A stretch of DNA of 6,328 nt from positions 95,811-102,138 of the forward strand of contig JADLKI010000003.1 in assembly GCA_015657395.1 (NCBI GenBank). Reading direction: 5' to 3'. Made by a program: the position numbers and the translations under genes. The notes beneath the pieces are model-generated. The model did no database searches. It was not told where the DNA came from and was given only the letters and a program-made list of their open reading frames with translations. Every line of letters begins with the position of its first letter. Position 1 is the stretch's first letter. The DNA is from Spirochaetales bacterium (GTDB taxonomy: Bacteria; Spirochaetota; Spirochaetia; Treponematales; Rectinemataceae). Of this stretch, positions 1-5,720 are shown one piece after another.

Positions 1-1515
1 GTCGTGGCTCACCACCATCGCCGCCCCCGCGAAATCGTCGAGGGCCTCTTCGAGCGCGCGCAGAGTGTTCACGTCGAGGTCGTTCGTCGGCTCGTCGAGG
101 AGAAGCACATTCGCGCCTTCCTTTATCATGAGCGCGAGGTTGAGCCGGTTGCGCTCGCCGCCGGAGAGGGTGCCGACTTTTTTCTGCTGGTCCGCCCCCG
201 TAAAGTTGAACCAGGCGCAGTAGGCGCGGCTGTTGACCTCGGTGCGCCCGCCGAGGGAAATCAGGTCGTGGCCGTCGGAGAGCGTCTCCCAGACGGTCTT
301 GTCCGGATCGAGGCGGGCGCGCATCTGGTCGGCATAGGCGAGTTTGACCGTATCGCCGAGGCGGAGCGCGCCGGAGTCCGGTTTCTCCTTGCCCGCGATC
401 ATGTTGAGGAGCGTGGTCTTGCCCGCCCCGTTCGGGCCGATGATGCCGACAATCGCGCCCGGCGGCACGGAAAAGCTGAGGTTTTCGAAGAGTTCGCTGT
501 CTCCGAATGCCTTGAGGAGTCCCTTCGCCTCGATGACGACATCGCCGAGGCGCGGGCCGGGCGGGATGACGAGGCGCACGTCGCGGACTTTCTCCTTCGT
601 GTCTTCGGTCAGAAGGCGCTCGTAGCGGTCGATGCGCGCCTTGCTCTTGGCGTGGCGGCCCTTCGGACTCATCCCGATCCACTCGAGTTCGCGTCCCAGG
701 GTGCGGGCGCGCATGGATTCGCCCTTCTCCTCCTGTTCGAGGCGCTGGCGCTTCTGTTCGAGCCACGAGGAGTAGTTGCCCTTCCAGGGGATGCCCTCGC
801 CGCGGTCGAGCTCGAGTATCCAGCCCGCCACGTTTTCGAGGAAGTAGCGGTCGTGCGTGACGGCTATCACCGTCCCCGGATACGAACGGAGGTATTGTTC
901 GAGCCAGGCGATGGTCTCCGCGTCGAGGTGGTTGGTCGGTTCGTCGAGGAGCAGAATGTCCGGTTTCTGGAGCAGGAGCCGGCACAGGGCGACGCGACGG
1001 CGCTCGCCGCCGGAGAGGATGCCAACAGGCTGGTCTCCCGGGGGACAGCGTAGCACATCCATGGAAAACTCGAGCCTGGCCTCGATGTCCCAGGCGTCGA
1101 GAGCATCCATTTTCTCCTGAATCTCGGCCTGTTTCGCGGCGAGTGCATCGAAATCCGCGTCGGGCTCTCCAAAAGCCTCGTTGACGCGCTCAAACTCCGC
1201 GTGGAGGTCCATGATGTCCTTCACACCTTCGGCGGCCACCTCGCGCACGGTCTTGCCGGGCTCGAGGTGCGGCTCCTGCGGCAGATAGCCGATCCTGTAC
1301 CCCGGCGCGCACGCCACCTCCCCCGAGAACTCCGTATCGAGCCCGGCCATGATCCTCAGCAGCGTCGATTTCCCCGAGCCGTTGAGGCCGATGACGCCTA
1401 TCTTCGCGCCGTAGAAATACGAAAGGCTGATATCCTTGAGCACCTGCTTCGTACCATAACGTTTCGAGAGCTGGTACATCGAATAAATGATTTTCTTGTC
1501 GTCCGTTGTGGGCAT
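1..1515 (-). CDS. ettA: Energy-dependent translational throttle protein EttA (ABC-F ATPase), 3' end cut off by window edge
   Basis: This is a soluble ABC-F ATPase with two nucleotide-binding domains and no membrane segment. In E. coli EttA binds the ribosomal E site and gates the first elongation step according to the ATP/ADP ratio. The 505 visible codons align end to end with my memory of E. coli EttA (about 555 aa), so roughly 50 C-terminal residues are missing past position 1. Domain 1 has Walker A GLNGSGKST (43-51), signature LSGGE (167-171), Walker B LLLDEP (188-193) and switch His221. The EttA arm insertion lies at about 90-140. The inter-domain P-site-tRNA linker (about 239-320) carries the family hallmark GIPWKGNYSSWLEQK. 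Domain 2 has GPNGAGKTT (360-368), LSGGE (450-454), LLLDEP (471-476) and His504. The ATG at 1515 places KIIYSMYQLSK against the E. coli N-terminus. It has no Shine-Dalgarno but has a -10-like hexamer 6 nt upstream. The gene diverges from atl. Family assignment is very secure. Confidence 0.96.
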   Translation of the reverse strand, partial: MPTTDDKKIIYSMYQLSKRYGTKQVLKDISLSYFYGAKIGVIGLNGSGKSTLLRIMAGLDTEFSGEVACAPGYRIGYLPQEPHLEPGKTVREVAAEGVKDIMDLHAEFERVNEAFGEPDADFDALAAKQAEIQEKMDALDAWDIEARLEFSMDVLRCPPGDQPVGILSGGERRRVALCRLLLQKPDILLLDEPTNHLDAETIAWLEQYLRSYPGTVIAVTHDRYFLENVAGWILELDRGEGIPWKGNYSSWLEQKRQRLEQEEKGESMRARTLGRELEWIGMSPKGRHAKSKARIDRYERLLTEDTKEKVRDVRLVIPPGPRLGDVVIEAKGLLKAFGDSELFENLSFSVPPGAIVGIIGPNGAGKTTLLNMIAGKEKPDSGALRLGDTVKLAYADQMRARLDPDKTVWETLSDGHDLISLGGRTEVNSRAYCAWFNFTGADQQKKVGTLSGGERNRLNLALMIKEGANVLLLDEPTNDLDVNTLRALEEALDDFAGAAMVVSHD

Positions 1516-1521
1516 GGACAC

Positions 1522-1527
1522 ACTATA
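1522..1527 (-). promoter_or_regulatory. Candidate ettA -10 element placing the start site at the ATG (leaderless mRNA)
   Basis: On the minus strand TATAGT (5 of 6 matches to TATAAT) is followed by exactly 6 nt, GTGTCC, and then the ettA ATG. With standard -10 geometry (-12 to -7) this puts +1 on the A of the start codon. There is no Shine-Dalgarno upstream of the ATG. A possible -35, CTGCCC at 1551-1546 with an 18-nt spacer, is poor (3 of 6). Seen: hexamer and spacing. Inferred: leaderless transcription. Confidence 0.5.
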
Positions 1528-1569
1528 CCGGAAAAAGCCGTTTCGGGGCAGGGGGCCGCGAAGAAAGGA

Positions 1570-1589
1570 GGCGCGGACGTTTACGCGCC
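1570..1589. other. GC-rich inverted repeat in the ettA/atl divergent region
   Basis: GGCGCG (1570-1575) and CGCGCC (1584-1589) form a perfect 6-bp stem around an 8-nt loop. No T run follows on either strand, so it is not an intrinsic terminator. Its left arm starts inside an orphan Shine-Dalgarno-like AAAGGAGG (1564-1571), which has no ATG, GTG or TTG start codon at a usable distance. It could be an operator for the divergent pair or a chance repeat in GC-rich DNA; chance is quite possible. Confidence 0.3.
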
Positions 1590-1615
1590 CGGCGCATCCG
1601 CGGGCCGCGCGTTCA

Positions 1616-1624
1616 TGCTATACT
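1616..1624 (+). promoter_or_regulatory. Candidate extended -10 promoter of atl, start site at the ATG
   Basis: TGC-TATACT is an extended -10 (TGn plus a hexamer matching TATAAT at 5 of 6). It ends 6 nt (GGCGCC) before the atl ATG at 1631, so +1 is predicted on the A of the start codon. I see no good -35 at 16-19 nt, which is tolerated with extended -10 promoters. The spacing to the ATG is the same as at divergent ettA. Confidence 0.55.
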
Positions 1625-1630
1625 GGCGCC

Positions 1631-1951
1631 ATGCCAAGTGAACAAACCCGGCGGATCCTCGACACGCTCCGGGCCGTACCGGCCGGCAGAGTCGCCTCGT
1701 ATGGGCAGATTGCGCTGATTGCCGGGCATCCCCTCGGCGCGGGCGGAGCGCGCGATGTGGTGCGCATCCTCGCCTCGATGTCGGAACAGGAGAATCTCCC
1801 CTGGTGGAGAATCGTGCGCAGGGACGGCGCCATCGCGCTCTCTCCGGGGAACGGGGCAGAGCTCCAGCGCACGCTCCTCCTTCGGGAGGGTGTCGTCTTC
1901 GATGCCTCGGGGAAGGTGGCGGAAGCCTATTTCTGGACCATATACGAATGA
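1631..1951 (+). CDS. Alkyltransferase-like (ATL) protein, MGMT DNA-binding fold with Trp in place of the acceptor Cys
   Basis: A 106-residue protein with only the C-terminal DNA-binding domain of O6-alkylguanine-DNA alkyltransferase. Visible hallmarks are RVASYGQIA (20-28; Tyr24 corresponds to the nucleotide-flipping Tyr), GGARDVVR (38-45; Arg41 corresponds to the arginine finger) and PWWRIV (57-62), where methyltransferases have P-C-H-R-V. With Trp58 at the Cys position the protein cannot accept alkyl groups. Known ATLs (E. coli YbaZ, S. pombe Atl1) bind O6-alkylguanine and hand it to nucleotide excision repair, and I infer the same role here. The usual ATL motif as I recall it is PWHR, so the second Trp (59) is a variant. 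The start at 1631 fits family length (about 100-130 aa) and the promoter; the frame is open upstream, but those residues are not family-like. It has no Shine-Dalgarno within 15 nt. The gene is convergent with nagB and divergent from ettA. Confidence 0.9.
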   Translation: MPSEQTRRILDTLRAVPAGRVASYGQIALIAGHPLGAGGARDVVRILASMSEQENLPWWRIVRRDGAIALSPGNGAELQRTLLLREGVVFDASGKVAEAYFWTIYE

Positions 1952-1953
1952 CC

Positions 1954-1970
1954 TGCGGCCAGCGGCCGCA
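1954..1970. other. Perfect GC-rich hairpin between convergent atl and nagB
   Basis: TGCGGCC (1954-1960), loop AGC, GGCCGCA (1964-1970): a perfect 7-bp stem starting 2 nt after the atl stop. No T run follows directly on the plus strand. On the minus strand a T7 run (1989-1983) lies before the hairpin, not after it. It is therefore not a canonical Rho-independent terminator, though it may mark or protect the 3' end of one or both convergent transcripts. I found no better terminator in 1952-2022; downstream of nagB there is only a weak CCGA/TCGG stem well separated from the T7. Confidence 0.4.
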
Positions 1971-2022
1971 CGCATGCATCGCAAAAAAATTGCATAAGAA
2001 TCGAATACCGAGCGGCTTCGGC

Positions 2023-2820
2023 TCAAGTCCAGTTCGTCAGGTGGGGCGCCTCGATTTCCTTGAAGTAGCGCACCGTGCGCACGCGCAGCTCGTCCGTGGC
2101 GTCGTCGTCGCACACCAGAATCACTTTGGGATGCAACTGCAGGCAGCTGAGTGTCCACATGTGGTTGAGGCCCATCTCGACCGCATGCCGGAGGGCCCTC
2201 GCCTTCTCGATGCCCGACACCATGATGAGCACTTCGCGGGCATCCATAATCGTGCCCACCCCGACGGTGAGCGCATGCGACGGCACCTTTTCGGGATCGC
2301 CGCCGAAAAACCGCGCATTCGCAAGTCTTGTATCGCGAGTCAGCGTCTTGATGCGCGTCCGCGAGGACAGCGAAGAGCCCGGCTCATTGAAGGCGATGTG
2401 GCCATCCGCGCCGACGCCGCCGACAAAGAGGTCTATGCCCCCCGCCTCTTCTATCGCCTCTTCGTAGCGTCTGCACTCCTCATCCAAATCCGGCGCCATG
2501 CCGTCGAGGATATGGACGTTTTCTTTTTTTATATCGATATGAGAAAACAAATTATCCCACATAAAGTGATGGTAGCTCCGCTCATCCTCGGCCGGGAGCC
2601 CGACATATTCATCCATATTGAAGGTGACGACATTCCTGAAACTGAGCATGCCGGCCCTATTGAGCCGAATCAGTTCTCTGTACATGCCCAGGGGAGTCGA
2701 TCCCGTGGGAAGACCCAGCACGAAAGGCGTGTCTGCCGGGTGTTCGTTGATGCGCTGCATGACATAGTGTGCGGCCCACCGCGATACAAAATCATAGTTG
2801 TTCTGGATGATGACCCTCAT
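2023..2820 (-). CDS. nagB: Glucosamine-6-phosphate deaminase NagB
   Basis: A cytosolic enzyme converting glucosamine-6-phosphate to fructose-6-phosphate plus ammonia, the last step of N-acetylglucosamine catabolism. The 265 residues align nearly gap-free with E. coli NagB (266 aa), numbered two lower. Active-site residues are all present: Asp70 (E. coli 72) in TFNMDEYVG, Asp139 (141), His141 (143) and Glu146 (148) in [14 protein letters not shown]. The phosphate-loop motif LGLPTGSTP lies at 35-43. Residues at the E. coli allosteric site for N-acetylglucosamine-6-phosphate are also kept (Ser149, Ser150, Arg156, Lys158, Tyr252), so allosteric activation by the NagA substrate is likely. The ATG at 2820 is set by GAGAGG (2832-2827) with a 6-nt spacer. 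That site overlaps the nagA TGA stop (2831-2833), suggesting translational coupling. It is the last gene of the TPR-nagA-nagB operon. It contains a short AT-rich island with an A7 run near codons 97-100. Confidence 0.97.
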   Translation of the reverse strand: MRVIIQNNYDFVSRWAAHYVMQRINEHPADTPFVLGLPTGSTPLGMYRELIRLNRAGMLSFRNVVTFNMDEYVGLPAEDERSYHHFMWDNLFSHIDIKKENVHILDGMAPDLDEECRRYEEAIEEAGGIDLFVGGVGADGHIAFNEPGSSLSSRTRIKTLTRDTRLANARFFGGDPEKVPSHALTVGVGTIMDAREVLIMVSGIEKARALRHAVEMGLNHMWTLSCLQLHPKVILVCDDDATDELRVRTVRYFKEIEAPHLTNWT

Positions 2821-2830
2821 CGTATTCCTC

Positions 2831-4024
2831 TCATTGTGCGCTGCGCCGATATTTTATCTCGCCGTCGATAATCGTCATCTGCGCTTCAAATTTGTCGTTC
2901 GCGAGCAGAAGGTCAGCCTGGAAGCCGGGACTGATCATTCCCTTTCTGTGCAGCCCGAAGATTCGGGCCGGGTTCGCGCTCGCCATTTTCACCGCACTTT
3001 CGAGCGGCACACCGAAGCTGATGAGGTTGCGCACGCCCTCTATCATGGTGAGGGAACTGCCGGCTATCACGCCATCGCTCGCCCGATAGAAGAGTTTGTG
3101 TTCCAGATATACTTCTTCCTCGTTGGCGAACATCGGCGCATCGGTCGCCTGTTTTGTCGGCTTCAAAGAATCCGTGACAAGCACGATGTTGCCTTCCGGC
3201 TTATCTCTGAAAAGCAGGCGGATAAGGTCGGGGTGCACATGAAGGCCGTCGGCGATGATCTCACAGGAGATATCGGGCTGAATCAGCACAGCGCCGACTG
3301 CGTTCGGGTTCCGGTGGTGAAGCCGGCTCATGGCGTTGAACATGTGCGTCGAATGGCGGATCCCTGCCTGCATGCCCTCGATCATGTTCTCGTAGCTTGC
3401 GTCAGTGTGGCCCGCCTGCAGCACGATGCCGAGCCTGTTGCAGAAGAGCGCAAGTTCGCGCATGCCCTTGAGCTCGGGCGCGACCGTCATACTGACAATG
3501 TGACCCTCGGAGGCATCCCAGAGGCGCTGCATGAGGCCCAGGTCCACCGGGCGGACAAACTCGACCCTCTGCACGCCGAGCTGGGCAGGAGAAATAAAGG
3601 GGCCCTCCATGTGGACTCCGATGATCTCGGCGCCCTCCTCGCGCCCCATCGCCGACACGACAGCGCGGACAGCGCGCAGCATGTCCTCTTCGGGCATGGG
3701 GTAAATCGTGGGCACAAAAGAAGTCACTCCCCAGGCGGGGAGTATTCTGCTCATCTCGAGAATGGAATCGGCAGACAAGTCTTCTGTGCCGTATCCGCCG
3801 ATTCCATGAATGTGGGTGTCGATAAAACCTGGAGTGAGGTAGGCTCCCCCCGCATCGATCAGCTCGACATCCGGCGCAAATGTCTTCTGGGCGAAGCGCC
3901 TCTCGGAAAAGACATCGGCAATCGAATTGCCTTCCACGAGCACCGCACTGCGGTCCATGCGCGCATAGCCCGCGATGACGGTTGCATTGTGGATGCAAAA
4001 GGCTGTTCTCATAATCTCACTCAC
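2831..4024 (-). CDS. nagA: N-acetylglucosamine-6-phosphate deacetylase NagA
   Basis: An amidohydrolase-superfamily enzyme removing acetate from N-acetylglucosamine-6-phosphate, giving the NagB substrate. It has 397 residues, slightly above the usual 380-390. Metal and catalytic residues visible in order: [10 protein letters not shown] (65-74) with His71 and His73, the HxH pair of Bacillus/Thermotoga-type enzymes that E. coli NagA lacks; Glu140 in HMEGPF; His206 in AGHTDAS; His227 in THMFNAM; the substrate-site [10 protein letters not shown] (256-265); and catalytic Asp285 in LVTDS. The GTG start at 4024 is chosen because AAGGAT lies 8 nt upstream; an in-frame ATG at 4012 (393 aa) is the alternative and begins closer to the family consensus. 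The gap to the upstream TPR gene is 12 nt and to nagB 10 nt. It contains no TTA, CTA or TCA codons, which leaves the antisense frame open. Confidence 0.96.
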   Translation of the reverse strand: MSEIMRTAFCIHNATVIAGYARMDRSAVLVEGNSIADVFSERRFAQKTFAPDVELIDAGGAYLTPGFIDTHIHGIGGYGTEDLSADSILEMSRILPAWGVTSFVPTIYPMPEEDMLRAVRAVVSAMGREEGAEIIGVHMEGPFISPAQLGVQRVEFVRPVDLGLMQRLWDASEGHIVSMTVAPELKGMRELALFCNRLGIVLQAGHTDASYENMIEGMQAGIRHSTHMFNAMSRLHHRNPNAVGAVLIQPDISCEIIADGLHVHPDLIRLLFRDKPEGNIVLVTDSLKPTKQATDAPMFANEEEVYLEHKLFYRASDGVIAGSSLTMIEGVRNLISFGVPLESAVKMASANPARIFGLHRKGMISPGFQADLLLANDKFEAQMTIIDGEIKYRRSAQ

Positions 4025-4032
4025 CCATCCGA

Positions 4033-4038
4033 ATCCTT
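4033..4038 (-). promoter_or_regulatory. Ribosome binding site deciding the GTG start of nagA
   Basis: AAGGAT on the minus strand lies 8 nt before the GTG at 4024 and 20 nt before the alternative ATG at 4012, so it favours the GTG. It overlaps the TAA stop of the upstream TPR gene (4039-4037), as expected for translational coupling within the operon. Confidence 0.65.
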
Positions 4039-5512
4039 ATTCAGTCGCCCCCGAAGTCGTATCGGTGCTGGTAGAGCCCGACGTATCCTCTTCGCTCGAT
4101 GTAGAGCTTTCGTCGGATGTCTGCGATGTCTGTGTCGTGGTGCTCTGCTGAGTCTGATCGTCGGTCTGAGAAGCGCTCGCTTCCGGCGTCTCTGCAGGCT
4201 GCTGCGACTGATCGCCCGGCACGGCACTGTTTTCGGACGTCACCTGCTCGAGCAACTGATTCCACTCATCCTTGAGCTGACTGATGGTCAGGAAAACCTG
4301 ATTGTCTTTATCGTACACGGCGCTGAAACGTTTCTCCGCTTCCTCGATATCGGCTATTGCCAGCTTGAGTTCATCCGCCGTCTGGGCAGTCTGCGCATAC
4401 ATCAGTGCGCGGTAGAATACCAGGGTACCCGCGGCCTCGTCGTTGTCCGTGTATTTCTCGAGCGAGCGGTCGAGATAATCGAAACCGGCCTGGGGGTCCT
4501 GCGCATTGAGCCAGGTCGAAAGGAGGGACCGGACCACATTCGGGTCGGCCGAGAACTTCTCGGTCACTGCATCGGCGACTGCATTCGCTTTTTCCGGGGT
4601 TCCCATGCGCACTTCGATCAGGTGCTGGATCAGCATCGGCACATACTCGTCCGGGAAGCGTGCGATCATCGCCTCCACATAGGCATTCGTCTTCTCGGCA
4701 TCGCTGGCATTGAGACCCGCCTTGATTCCCTCTACGGAAGCGTTGTAGGTGGCATCGGAGGTTTCGGGCTTGGCCAGCACTTCGTCCACGATCGGGTATA
4801 CCTCGTCGAATCTGCCCTGATCATTGAGGATGCTTGCGAGGTCGACAGAGAAGTTCAGGTCCTCGGGATACGCGGCGATCGCCTTCCTCAACACTGTCTC
4901 CGCAGCTTCGTATTTCTGAACATTGGCCAGCAGCGCGACATGATTGGAAAGGCTTGTTTCGGTGTAGGTATCGTAGGCAAGGGCCCGGTCGTAATTCTCG
5001 ATCGCCTTTTGCTGGATGGTCTGGCTGTCCTGAATCCAGTTGTCGCCATATTCCCGATTGACTGCGTAGAGATAATTCCCGAGTTCATAGGAGAGGACCG
5101 GCGGCAGGGCTTCCCCGGATTTTTCGAGTTCCTCGGCGAGATCGAGGGGATTAAAATCTGCCAGGGTCTGTTTTTCGGGCGGATCGGCTCTCATCTCATC
5201 GAGACTCTGCCCTTCGGCCAAATCCACGAATCCAAAACTGATGTACATGCCATTCCCCACATTCCCTTCAAGCGCAAGGCGAATTTTCTCGGCAAGCACA
5301 TATCCGTCTTTATTTTCCGGATCAAAAAGAGCAAGCAGGTTCCAGGCTTTGGACCACTGACCTTTTGACTGCAAGAGGCGGGAAGCATCGAGAGCTTCCT
5401 TGGTCTGCTGCGCCGCATCCGCGTAGAATGTCGCAGTTGTCTGTGACTCCTGAGCACCCGCAAGCGCAATCGCGGCAACAAACGCACACGCGAAGACTGC
5501 GAAACGTTTCAT
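4037..5512 (-). CDS. Exported TPR-like helical-repeat protein with Ser/Thr/Gln-rich C-terminal tail, function unknown
   Basis: I do not recognise a named family. The 491 residues start with a Sec signal peptide: MKR, a hydrophobic stretch to about residue 18, and a likely signal peptidase I cut after AGA (20) before QES. A mostly alpha-helical body (about 24-425) follows. It has TPR-like pairs, clearest at about 166-182 (AIENYDRALAYD), 186-217 (VALLANVQKYEAAETVLRKAIAAYPED) and 220-250 (LASILNDQGRFDEVYPIVDEVL). The last 65 or so residues (about 426-491) are low-complexity Ser/Thr/Gln/Asp/Glu, acidic and probably disordered. It is expected in the periplasm or outside the cell, as a protein-protein scaffold if TPR-like. 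The ATG at 5512 has AAGGAG 6 nt upstream (5524-5519). It is the first gene of the operon with nagA and nagB, which suggests, but does not prove, a link to amino-sugar or cell-wall turnover. Cys9 sits too early to be a lipobox cysteine. Confidence 0.85.
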   Translation of the reverse strand: MKRFAVFACAFVAAIALAGAQESQTTATFYADAAQQTKEALDASRLLQSKGQWSKAWNLLALFDPENKDGYVLAEKIRLALEGNVGNGMYISFGFVDLAEGQSLDEMRADPPEKQTLADFNPLDLAEELEKSGEALPPVLSYELGNYLYAVNREYGDNWIQDSQTIQQKAIENYDRALAYDTYTETSLSNHVALLANVQKYEAAETVLRKAIAAYPEDLNFSVDLASILNDQGRFDEVYPIVDEVLAKPETSDATYNASVEGIKAGLNASDAEKTNAYVEAMIARFPDEYVPMLIQHLIEVRMGTPEKANAVADAVTEKFSADPNVVRSLLSTWLNAQDPQAGFDYLDRSLEKYTDNDEAAGTLVFYRALMYAQTAQTADELKLAIADIEEAEKRFSAVYDKDNQVFLTISQLKDEWNQLLEQVTSENSAVPGDQSQQPAETPEASASQTDDQTQQSTTTQTSQTSDESSTSSEEDTSGSTSTDTTSGATE

Positions 5513-5559
5513 GAAGAACTCCTTGGCATTGAGGAAAGGATAAACTCACACCATATGAG

Positions 5560-5588
5560 AGGATACTTATGTTTTCCCCAAAAGGCAA
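5560..5588 (-). promoter_or_regulatory. Candidate sigma70-type promoter of the TPR-nagA-nagB operon
   Basis: On the minus strand TTGCCT (5588-5583; 4 of 6) is followed by a 17-nt spacer and TATCCT (5565-5560; 4 of 6). This predicts a start near 5553 and a leader of about 40 nt before the ATG at 5512. No recognisable NagR/DasR-type or NagC-type operator was seen in 5513-5720. Confidence 0.4.
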
Positions 5589-5630
5589 CGGCCGACGCCC
5601 TGCATTTCCGGGCAAACAAAGCTCTTAATA

Positions 5631-5660
5631 TTGAACAAATGTGGCAAAGGCTGGTATCAT
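5631..5660 (+). promoter_or_regulatory. Candidate extended -10 promoter of the YkgJ-family gene
   Basis: TTGAAC (5631-5636; 4 of 6) is followed by an 18-nt spacer and TATCAT (5655-5660; 5 of 6), with TGG just before the hexamer forming an extended -10. The predicted start is near 5667, giving a leader of about 54 nt. It diverges from the operon promoter at 5560-5588 without overlapping it. Confidence 0.5.
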
Positions 5661-5667
5661 GCCGTCC

Positions 5668-5686
5668 GGCAGATTTCTGCCTTTTT
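5668..5686 (+). terminator. Terminator-like hairpin with T5 tract in the leader of the YkgJ-family gene
   Basis: GGCAG (5668-5672), loop ATTT, CTGCC (5677-5681), then TTTTT (5682-5686). The 5-bp stem is short for a strong terminator. If the promoter at 5631-5660 is real, the hairpin is at the very 5' end of the transcript, where it could protect the RNA or cause early termination. It could instead stop read-through from another plus-strand start. On the minus strand no T tract follows. Confidence 0.35.
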
Positions 5687-5706
5687 GAGAGGGATTTGCG
5701 CGCATC

Positions 5707-5714
5707 GGGGGGAG
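5707..5714 (+). promoter_or_regulatory. Ribosome binding site setting the ATG at 5721
   Basis: GGGGGGAG ends 6 nt (TACTTC) before the ATG at 5721. It is the only usable start in this frame before the first cysteine motif; no in-frame ATG, GTG or TTG follows until Met61. Confidence 0.7.
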
Positions 5715-5720
5715 TACTTC

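Noticed and set aside
4..1053. 349-residue plus-strand open frame
   Set aside because: It is in-register antisense of ettA, whose Walker, signature and linker motifs are unmistakable on the minus strand.
1487..1630. N-terminal extension of the ATL protein to an upstream ATG at 1487
   Set aside because: It would overlap the ettA start, adds 48 basic residues with no family similarity, and lies upstream of the extended -10 promoter.
1983..1989. T7 run on the minus strand downstream of nagB as part of an intrinsic terminator
   Set aside because: No stable stem lies immediately before the T run; the nearest CCGA/TCGG stem is weak and about 20 nt away, and the strong hairpin at 1954-1970 lies after the run.
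2524..2530. A7 run in nagB as a programmed frameshift site
   Set aside because: A AAA AAA is a possible slippery heptamer, but NagB is full length and conserved through this point and no stimulatory structure was evident, so slippage would only truncate it.
2798..5368. 856-residue plus-strand open frame
   Set aside because: It is the exact in-register antisense of nagA and the TPR gene, and its translation is rich in His, Arg and Leu with no domain I recognise. The sense genes have hallmark motifs and ribosome binding sites. Codon avoidance explains its length.
5486..5488. Cys9 of the TPR-like protein as a lipoprotein cysteine
   Set aside because: The preceding VFA is a poor lipobox and only eight residues would remain for the signal sequence; a cut by signal peptidase I after residue 20 fits better.
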